Assembly (NCBI GenBank): GCA_028702415.1
Contig: JAQVOT010000105.1
Span: 1-5,007 of the forward strand
Source of the DNA: Eubacteriales bacterium
Lineage (GTDB): Bacteria > Bacillota > Clostridia > Peptostreptococcales > Anaerovoracaceae
Length of the DNA: 5,007 nt
Reading direction: 5' to 3'
Position 1 is the stretch's first letter. Each line of letters starts with the position of its first letter. The notes under the pieces are model-generated. The model saw nothing but the letters and a program-made list of their open reading frames with translations. It did not search any database and was not told the DNA's origin. Made by a program: the position numbers and the translations under genes. Shown piece by piece: positions 1 through 5,007 of the stretch.

Positions 1-81
1 ATCTATGATTATAATGCGGCCCTTTTCTTCCACAAGAAAGCAGTTTGTATCAACAAGTCCGATTACTGCATTGATATTCAC
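1..81 (-). CDS. Probable MBL-fold metallo-hydrolase, N-terminal fragment (runs off left edge)
   Basis: Only the first 27 codons are present and the rest lies beyond the left edge. Reading left from a GTG at 81-79, the peptide contains GLVDTNCFLVEEKGRIIIID. The pattern 'TNCFLV', then a short turn, then a hydrophobic strand ending in Asp, is the usual opening of metallo-beta-lactamase-fold hydrolases, where it normally continues into 'PG' and later the HxHxDH metal site. Those metal ligands are outside the window, so activity and substrate cannot be judged. The GTG start is chosen because the in-frame stop of the upstream ACP gene is at 94-96, no ATG occurs between them, and AAGGCGG sits 7 bases before the GTG. 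Its 12-base spacing from the ACP gene implies co-transcription. It could act on acyl-ACP or acyl-thioester intermediates, but that is inferred from context only. The family call rests on a short stretch. Confidence 0.6.
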   Translation of the reverse strand, partial: MNINAVIGLVDTNCFLVEEKGRIIIID

Positions 82-88
82 CTGAACA

Positions 89-95
89 CCGCCTT
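89..95 (-). promoter_or_regulatory. Ribosome binding site for the MBL-fold gene
   Basis: The minus strand reads AAGGCGG, one mismatch from AAGGAGG, and lies 7 bases upstream of the GTG at 81-79. It overlaps the TAA stop of the ACP gene (94-96), which suggests translational coupling. This site decides the non-ATG start of the downstream gene. Confidence 0.6.
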
Positions 96-339
96 ATTGT
101 TCGTCAAAATTAACGCCATACTTTGCAAGCACAACTTTCCCTTTTTCATAGGAAGAAAGATCCAGCACATCCTTTGTGTCCATTTGAATTCCATAGGCTG
201 CTTCAATATCGGCAATAATATCCATGTGTCCGACTGAATCCCATTCGAATATTCCCTGATACTTCAGACCGGGTAACTGATCCTCTGATACTTTCAAATT
301 CGATGTGAATGCGTAGTTGTACTTTTCCAGATTTGTCAT
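94..339 (-). CDS. Acyl carrier protein (discrete, phosphopantetheine-binding)
   Basis: This 81-residue protein has the size and composition of a free-standing acyl carrier protein. Residues 33-39 read WDSVGHM, the site where a phosphopantetheinyl transferase attaches the 4'-phosphopantetheine arm; Ser35 is the predicted attachment residue. The following segment (IIADIEAAYGIQMDTKDVLDL, residues 41-61) matches ACP helices II-III, with the usual acidic recognition residues. The W-D-S-V-G-H-M form differs from the D-S-L-D motif of the housekeeping fatty-acid ACP. It resembles the ACPs found in surface-polysaccharide, amino-acid-loading and specialised biosynthetic clusters of Clostridia, so I do not call it acpP. 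The ATG at 339-337 is preceded by AAGGAG at 356-351. The gene follows a terminator and a candidate promoter, and the next gene, a probable MBL-fold hydrolase, starts 12 bases after its stop. The ACP family call is firm; the pathway is unknown. Confidence 0.88.
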   Translation of the reverse strand: MTNLEKYNYAFTSNLKVSEDQLPGLKYQGIFEWDSVGHMDIIADIEAAYGIQMDTKDVLDLSSYEKGKVVLAKYGVNFDEQ

Positions 340-350
340 TATTTATTACT

Positions 351-356
351 CTCCTT
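351..356 (-). promoter_or_regulatory. Ribosome binding site for the ACP gene
   Basis: The minus strand reads AAGGAG, 11 bases before the ATG at 339-337, slightly longer spacing than usual. It directly follows the T-rich tail of the terminator, so terminator and leader are packed end to end. Confidence 0.65.
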
Positions 357-389
357 AAATAAAATGGCGGAGGATTTTTCCCCCGCCAT
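357..389 (-). terminator. Rho-independent terminator of the redox operon
   Basis: On the minus strand an 11-pair hairpin forms between 389-379 (ATGGCGGGGGA) and 374-364 (TCCTCCGCCAT). The loop is AAAA, and one pair is a G-U wobble (382 with 371). The stem is followed by TTTTATT (363-357). It lies 14 bases after the TAA stop (404-406) of the large fusion gene, the expected place for an intrinsic terminator. The plus strand also has four A's before the hairpin, but no T-run follows it there, so the signal is directional for leftward transcription. Confidence 0.85.
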
Positions 390-390
390 C

Positions 391-399
391 AGTATAACA
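391..399 (-). promoter_or_regulatory. Candidate extended -10 promoter for the ACP unit
   Basis: The minus strand reads TGTTATACT: a TGn extension plus TATACT, one mismatch from the consensus TATAAT. It sits just after the stop of the large gene and 52 bases before the ACP ATG. No convincing TTGACA-like -35 is seen about 17 bases upstream (that position reads TAACCC), so it would depend on the extended -10. Predicted initiation is near 384, inside the 5' arm of the terminator hairpin. This call is inferred from motif and position only. Confidence 0.4.
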
Positions 400-403
400 T
401 ATT

Positions 404-3400
404 TTACTCAGTCGGGTTAGCCATCTTAGGAAGTCTCTCCGCGATACAATTCATAAGTGAATCCGTACACTTTAGATAATCACCGAATACATTTCCTTCA
501 ATTGCGGCCAACCTGGCATCAACAGGTACCAGTACTCCGCCCAATACCTCATCAAGTTCAGCATACTTGTAAGTTGGAACGCAGTCTTCCATTTCAAATG
601 AAATATCTTCTGTTGATTCCCATTCGCAGTCTACTTCAAAGATCTGTGCTATTGCAGCTGCAACCTCCCAGTTCGAGAGATATATATCCTCATCGATTGC
701 TGCCAGTACAGGCTGAATGCGTCGCGCAGTGTTGGTAAAAGTTCCGTCAGTTGATGCAAAACCGGTGCCAGGAATAACAACGTCGGCCTTGGCAGCCAGT
801 GATGTCATGTGAGTATCACATACCGCCATGAATTCGAGCTTATCTCTTGATAGGCCATAATCTTCGAAGTCGAATTCTTCACCAAATACCAGCAGGGCCT
901 TCATCTTTTCCAGTTCCTCAGCACCTTCGGTAATTCCCAGATCTATTAACCCCTGGGAATTGTTTTTAGCCTTAACCTGAAGTATTCCATCACGAGGACT
1001 TCCAATATGTCCGGAAAGCAGAGCGATGTCCGCAATAAGTTTAGCAGCATCAACAGAAATCATGTTCTGGTTGAATACGATCATAGCCTTCCTGGCGCCA
1101 AGGTACATTTCTGCGATTTCCCTGGCATCTTCACTTACAGTTACTCCTTCAAGTGAGGCAGCCAGTTCGTCATAACCCGCAACTGCCTTACCCTTACCTG
1201 CATCGATTATTGCCTTTGCAACTTCCTTAAGGAATTCAAGATTGTCGGCATATACTTCCGCGGCAAGATTTGAGAAATGCTGCGGATAGTCTGCAGGATT
1301 GATTAGGGCCAGTTTAGCACCTCTCTTCACAGCCTGTTCCATCTTGATCTGAATTATAGGATTATCAGCTGCGTTGTAGCCTACAGCCAGAATGAAATTG
1401 GTTGATAGCAGTTCATCGATTGTATTCGGTGATGCATCGTGACCGATGGTGTCCTTGAGTCCGCTCTGTCTGTTGTTCATGCAGAAAATCTTGGCACCCA
1501 TGGCTTCAGCCATTGTCTTTATGGCATATGCTTCTTCATTTGTGTATCTGTCTGAGATTGCTACGCCGATGTGATTGTGACAATACTTGGCTGCAGCTGA
1601 CTGCATTTTCTTGGCTATAAGAGTCAGCGCTTCGTGGTAATCAGCCTCTCTGAAGGAATCTCCTTCCTTAACAAGAGGAGCATCCAGTTTGTCTTCCAGC
1701 AGCGCACAGTCAAATCCCCACTTGCCCTTGCCGCATGCCAGCCCTGCATTTACGAATCCTTCCTTGTCAGGGTTAGCCTTAACCAGCATATCTCCATAGC
1801 TTTCCAGCTTCAGAGAGCATCCGATGGAGCAATATGAACATGTTGTATCGGTTACAACTGTTTCCAGAGGAACTTCCTTAACCATTGTGGTTTTTTCCTG
1901 TAGTGCTCCTGTTGGACATACGCTTACGCACTGTCCACATGAACAGCATCCTGATTCGATCAAGGGCTTTTCAAGATTTGGCTTAACCACTGTATCAAAG
2001 CCTCTGTGAACAAGGCCCAGAGCACCAATTCCCATTACTTCGTCACAGACCCTCACGCAAAGGCCGCAGAGTATGCACTTATTAGGATCTCTTACGATAA
2101 ATGGATGGTCATCTTCAAGTTCAATTTCATTCTTATCTCCGTCAAATCTTGAAGGTTTAACATCATACTGATGTGCCAGATCAATGAGCTTACATTCAAA
2201 GTAGTCGTGACACCCGCATTCCAGACATCTGTTTGCTTCTTCCTCGGCTTCTTCAGGAGTGTACCCATCAGGAATAACTTCTGAGAAGTTATCCTTTCTT
2301 TCTTCAGCCGAAAGCTGTGGCATTTCCGGTCTGCAGATCCTCTCTCTGTCTTCAAATGTCTTCTCTGTGATGTCATCCCTTGTTACAAAGTAAGGTTCTT
2401 CGTATCTGATGGTTTCACCATCCAGATATGCATCTATGATTTCCGAAACCTTCCTGGCATCAGCAATTGCTTCTACTGCGATTGAGATCTTGTCATTACC
2501 GCAGTCTCCACCGGCAAAAACACCCGGGATCGAAGTCATAAATGTTTCCTTGTCGTATGCGATAGAACCCTTTCTCGTCTTGTCACAGTCAAAGATTGAA
2601 GAATCTACTGCCTGGCCTATTGCCAGAATCATGTTATCGAGAGCAATTGTTTCTGTCTTCCCTTCGATAGGAACAGGACGGCGCCTTCCTGATTCATCAG
2701 GCTCACCGAGTTCCATGCACTGGAGAAAAACTTCCTTAACATGACCGTTTTCGTCCTTAAGGATTTCGATAGGGTTGGTCAGGTTCTTGAAGATTACACC
2801 TTCTTCTTCTGCTTCTTCTATTTCAACCATGTCTGCAGGCATCTCATCCTTAGTTCTTCTATAGATGTTATAAACCTCTTCAGCACCCAGTCTTACGGCT
2901 GTTCTGCAGGCATCCATCGCGGTGTTACCACCACCTACGATTGCAACTCTCTTGCCCAGTTCGATCTCTTCGTTTCTTACGACCTTTCTCAGAAAATCAA
3001 TACCGCCGATAACTCCGTCAGCATCTTCACCCGGACATCCAACGCCGGTTGAAATCCATGCACCAATACCCAGAAGCACCGCATCGTACTCGTCCCTGAT
3101 AGTTTCAAATGGAATATCAACGCCGATCTTGGTATTGCAGATGATATCTACACCCATCATTTCAATAATCATAATTTCATCATCGAGCACCGCTTTAGGA
3201 AGTCTGTATTCAGGGATACCATATCTCAGCATACCGCCGGCCTTAGGCATCGATTCAAATACAGTAACTTCATGTCCCATCTGTCTGAGGAAGTAAGCAG
3301 CAGAAAGTCCCATAGGACCGCCACCGATAATTGCAACACTCTTTCCGGTTTCTTCTTCGATTTCAGGGATGAATTGTTCAACATCTCCCAAATCCTGATC

Positions 3401-3922
3401 AGCTGCAAATCTCTTAAGCCACTGAATTGAGATCGGCTCATCGATGAGACCTCGTCTGCATTCCTTTTCACAAGGATGCGGACAAACCCGGCCGAGTGAA
3501 GCAGGAAGAGGAATCTTATTCTTTACCAGTTCATGAGCTGCCTCGTATTCACCATTAGCAATGAGTCCAACATATCCCTGGCAGTCAGTTTGTGCAGGAC
3601 ATGCCAGCACGCATGGAGGTCTGCAATCTCCTGTATGGTTTGACAGCAGAAGTTCCAGATTGGTTTTGCGGGATTCAATTACTCTTTCCGTATTTGTTCT
3701 GACTACCATTCCCGGTGCGATTTCTGTAGCACAGGCCTTGCAAAGCTTAGGATTGCCCTCAACCTCACACATACATATCCCGCATGAGCCGTATATAGTT
3801 GTTCTCTCATCATAACAGAGAGTAGGAATGAAAATATCGTTTTCTCTGGCAACTTCCAGAATAGTCTGTCCGGCTACGCCTTTGACTTCTTTGCCATTTA
3901 TGTTTAAAAAGAATTTGTCCAT
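404..3922 (-). CDS. StnC-like fusion: NuoG-type Fe-S protein with GltD/NfnB-type FAD-NADP(H) domain
   Basis: This 1172-residue cytosolic iron-sulfur flavoprotein probably moves electrons between NADP(H) and a NuoF-like partner. Domains in order: a [2Fe-2S] domain (ligands Cys36, 47, 50, 64); a NuoG/GltD-type Cys region (His96, Cys100, 104, 108, 114, 147, 151, 155); a GltD-like module (residues ~193-500) with FAD motif GGGPMG at 200-205, NADP motif GGGNTAMD at 330-337, basic YRR at 354-356 favouring NADPH, and second FAD motif GVFAGGDC; a CxxCxC-x5-C motif (566-577); two ferredoxin motifs (616-626, 659-669); and a formate-dehydrogenase/NuoG-type fold from 691, with Cys695, 698, 702, 730. The molybdopterin part (to ~1095) lacks the catalytic Cys/Sec and the C-terminal dinucleotide-binding domain, so it is probably structural, as in NuoG. 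The ATG follows GAGAGGAGG by 7 bases, 18 bases after the NuoF-like stop. The assignment to StnC is by domain architecture; a bifurcating formate dehydrogenase relative is the alternative. Confidence 0.85.
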   Translation of the reverse strand: MDKFFLNINGKEVKGVAGQTILEVARENDIFIPTLCYDERTTIYGSCGICMCEVEGNPKLCKACATEIAPGMVVRTNTERVIESRKTNLELLLSNHTGDCRPPCVLACPAQTDCQGYVGLIANGEYEAAHELVKNKIPLPASLGRVCPHPCEKECRRGLIDEPISIQWLKRFAADQDLGDVEQFIPEIEEETGKSVAIIGGGPMGLSAAYFLRQMGHEVTVFESMPKAGGMLRYGIPEYRLPKAVLDDEIMIIEMMGVDIICNTKIGVDIPFETIRDEYDAVLLGIGAWISTGVGCPGEDADGVIGGIDFLRKVVRNEEIELGKRVAIVGGGNTAMDACRTAVRLGAEEVYNIYRRTKDEMPADMVEIEEAEEEGVIFKNLTNPIEILKDENGHVKEVFLQCMELGEPDESGRRRPVPIEGKTETIALDNMILAIGQAVDSSIFDCDKTRKGSIAYDKETFMTSIPGVFAGGDCGNDKISIAVEAIADARKVSEIIDAYLDGETIRYEEPYFVTRDDITEKTFEDRERICRPEMPQLSAEERKDNFSEVIPDGYTPEEAEEEANRCLECGCHDYFECKLIDLAHQYDVKPSRFDGDKNEIELEDDHPFIVRDPNKCILCGLCVRVCDEVMGIGALGLVHRGFDTVVKPNLEKPLIESGCCSCGQCVSVCPTGALQEKTTMVKEVPLETVVTDTTCSYCSIGCSLKLESYGDMLVKANPDKEGFVNAGLACGKGKWGFDCALLEDKLDAPLVKEGDSFREADYHEALTLIAKKMQSAAAKYCHNHIGVAISDRYTNEEAYAIKTMAEAMGAKIFCMNNRQSGLKDTIGHDASPNTIDELLSTNFILAVGYNAADNPIIQIKMEQAVKRGAKLALINPADYPQHFSNLAAEVYADNLEFLKEVAKAIIDAGKGKAVAGYDELAASLEGVTVSEDAREIAEMYLGARKAMIVFNQNMISVDAAKLIADIALLSGHIGSPRDGILQVKAKNNSQGLIDLGITEGAEELEKMKALLVFGEEFDFEDYGLSRDKLEFMAVCDTHMTSLAAKADVVIPGTGFASTDGTFTNTARRIQPVLAAIDEDIYLSNWEVAAAIAQIFEVDCEWESTEDISFEMEDCVPTYKYAELDEVLGGVLVPVDARLAAIEGNVFGDYLKCTDSLMNCIAERLPKMANPTE

Positions 3923-3929
3923 ATCAATG

Positions 3930-3939
3930 CCTCCTCTCT
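3930..3939 (-). promoter_or_regulatory. Ribosome binding site for the large fusion gene
   Basis: The minus strand reads AGAGAGGAGG, a near-perfect Shine-Dalgarno sequence, 7 bases before the ATG at 3922-3920. It lies entirely in the 18-base gap after the NuoF-like gene's stop. This confirms the start and supports a shared transcript with the upstream gene. Confidence 0.85.
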
Positions 3940-3940
3940 A

Positions 3941-5007
3941 TTATTCCTTTACAATCGCATTAAACCTGCATACATCCATACACTTGCCGCACTTAATGCA
4001 TTTGTCATGATCGATAACGTGTTTTTCCTTAACCTTACCGCTTATAGCCTCAACAGGGCACTTTCTGGAGCAAAGTGTACATCCCGTACATGCATCGGTA
4101 ATGTTGTATTCTATCAGTGCCTTGCATGAACCTGCGGTGCACTTCTTGTTGTAGATATGGTCTTCATACTCGTTTCTGAAGTATCTGATGGTTGTCAATA
4201 CCGGATTTGGAGCAGTCTGTCCAAGTCCGCACATTGAACCGTCTTTAATCTTAATCGCCAGTTCCTCCAGAAGCTCAATGTCTCCATCCTTACCCTCTCC
4301 GTTTGTAATCCTCTCAAGGATTTCCAGCATCCTCTTGGTGCCGATTCTGCAGTAGTTGCACTTGCCGCAGGACTCGTCACGTGTAAAGTTCAGGAAGTAT
4401 CTTGCCATGTCCACCATGCAGGTATCCTCATCCATTACGATCATACCGCCGGAACCAACGATGGCACCTGTCTTGTTAATATCTTCATAGGTTACAAGAG
4501 TATCGATAAGACTCGAAGGAATACATCCGCCTGATGGTCCACCCATCTGCACAGCTTTGAACTCACGATCGTTCTTAATTCCACCGCCAATATCGAAGAT
4601 TACTTCCTTGATTGTCATTCCCATAGGGACTTCTACGAGGCCGCCCTTCTTTATCTTTCCGGCCAAAGCGAACACCTTGGTTCCCGGTGATTTCTCTGTC
4701 CCGAATTCTGCAAAAGCAGAGCCGCCGTTATAGATAATCCATGGCACATTTGCCAAAGTTTCAACATTGTTGATGTCTGTAGGTCTCTGCCAGTATCCCT
4801 TCTGTGCCGGGAACGGTGGCTTAAGCCTTGGCATTCCACGTTCACCTTCCAATGAAGCTATAAGGGCTGTTTCCTCACCGCATACGAAGGCTCCTGCGCC
4901 TGCCTTTATTCTGATATCAAAATCAAATCCGCTACCGAAAAGATTTTTGCCCAGGTATCCCTTTTCTCTGGCTTGATCCATTGCGATTTCCAGTCTCTTT
5001 ATTGCCA
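3941..5007 (-). CDS. nuoF: NuoF/HydB-like NADH-binding flavoprotein subunit (5' end missing; StnB-like)
   Basis: The reading frame is open to the right edge: eight residues (AIKRLEIA) precede the Met codon at 4981 and match NuoF, so that Met is internal. About 354 C-terminal residues are visible of a protein usually near 600. GAGAFVCGEE (codons 4900-4871) is part of the NADH/FMN-binding 51-kDa domain; the earlier FMN glycine loop is outside. An SLBB domain follows, then the N3-type [4Fe-4S] site ESCGKCNYC (Cys codons 4369-4349) with its fourth Cys in MCGLG near 4231. The C-terminus carries CxxCxxCxxxC twice (codons 4090-3968), a two-[4Fe-4S] ferredoxin domain. Respiratory complex I NuoF lacks this, while bifurcating HydB-type subunits have it. 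It likely oxidises or reduces NAD(H) at FMN and exchanges electrons with ferredoxin. The large fusion gene follows after 18 bases. The symbol is family-level; stnB or hydB may fit better. Confidence 0.9.
   Translation of the reverse strand, partial: AIKRLEIAMDQAREKGYLGKNLFGSGFDFDIRIKAGAGAFVCGEETALIASLEGERGMPRLKPPFPAQKGYWQRPTDINNVETLANVPWIIYNGGSAFAEFGTEKSPGTKVFALAGKIKKGGLVEVPMGMTIKEVIFDIGGGIKNDREFKAVQMGGPSGGCIPSSLIDTLVTYEDINKTGAIVGSGGMIVMDEDTCMVDMARYFLNFTRDESCGKCNYCRIGTKRMLEILERITNGEGKDGDIELLEELAIKIKDGSMCGLGQTAPNPVLTTIRYFRNEYEDHIYNKKCTAGSCKALIEYNITDACTGCTLCSRKCPVEAISGKVKEKHVIDHDKCIKCGKCMDVCRFNAIVKE

Noticed and set aside
94..339. Housekeeping fatty-acid ACP (acpP)
   Set aside because: The serine motif is WDSVGHM rather than the usual DSLD-type AcpP motif, and no fab genes are visible nearby.
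1457..1486. Possible selenocysteine codon at the formate dehydrogenase active-site position
   Set aside because: No in-frame TGA occurs. The region reads FCMNNRQSGL, with Ser at the aligned position.
2092..2376. Minus-strand 94-codon frame overlapping the large gene
   Set aside because: It is an out-of-frame reading of the same strand within a continuous 1172-residue frame rich in conserved motifs; no frameshift is needed.
2409..3296. Several plus-strand open frames of 100-124 codons (2409-2744, 2741-3052, 2922-3296)
   Set aside because: They lie wholly inside the large minus-strand gene, have low-complexity Ser/Ile/Pro-rich products with no recognisable motif, and are antisense shadows.
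404..3922. Possibility that the fusion is an assembly artefact joining gltD and fdhA genes
   Set aside because: The frame is unbroken, the linkers carry sensible Cys motifs (566-577, 616-669), and GltD-NuoG fusions with a NuoF partner are a known architecture.
404..5007. Respiratory complex I (nuo) operon
   Set aside because: No membrane subunits are seen, the NuoF-like protein has a HydB-type C-terminal ferredoxin domain, and the NuoG-like protein is fused to a GltD-type NADP(H) module. A soluble complex fits better.

Overview
The window looks like chromosomal DNA from a strictly anaerobic Firmicute, most likely a clostridial (Lachnospiraceae-like) fermenter. I infer this from moderate-to-low GC by eye, strong GGAGG-type ribosome binding sites, and a cysteine-rich iron-sulfur flavoprotein system of the kind found in Clostridia and acetogens. 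All recognised genes lie on the minus strand, so transcription runs from the right edge to the left.

Right part (404-5007): two tightly spaced genes form the distal part of a soluble redox-complex operon. The upstream gene is cut by the right edge. It encodes a NuoF/HydB-type NADH-binding flavoprotein with a C-terminal pair of [4Fe-4S] ferredoxin motifs. Eighteen bases after its stop begins a 1172-residue fusion protein with these parts in order: a NuoG-type [2Fe-2S] domain, a GltD/NfnB-type FAD and NADP(H) domain, extra [4Fe-4S] motifs, and a NuoG/formate-dehydrogenase-like domain whose molybdenum site looks dead. This pairing best matches the Stn-type (Sporomusa-type Nfn) electron-bifurcating transhydrogenase, which couples NAD(H), NADP(H) and ferredoxin. 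The predicted third subunit (NuoE-like, StnA) would lie beyond the right edge.

Middle (340-403): a short gap holds a good intrinsic terminator for the redox operon. Just upstream of it, partly overlapping in effect, is an extended -10 promoter candidate that could start the next unit.

Left part (1-339): a new unit begins with a small acyl carrier protein carrying the phosphopantetheine serine. It is followed at once by the first 27 codons of a likely metallo-beta-lactamase-fold protein that runs off the left edge. This looks like the start of an acyl-ACP-based biosynthetic or modification cluster, with no evident metabolic link to the redox complex beyond adjacency. No RNA genes, mobile elements, CRISPR arrays or long repeats were seen. 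There is no gene-free stretch over 300 bases.
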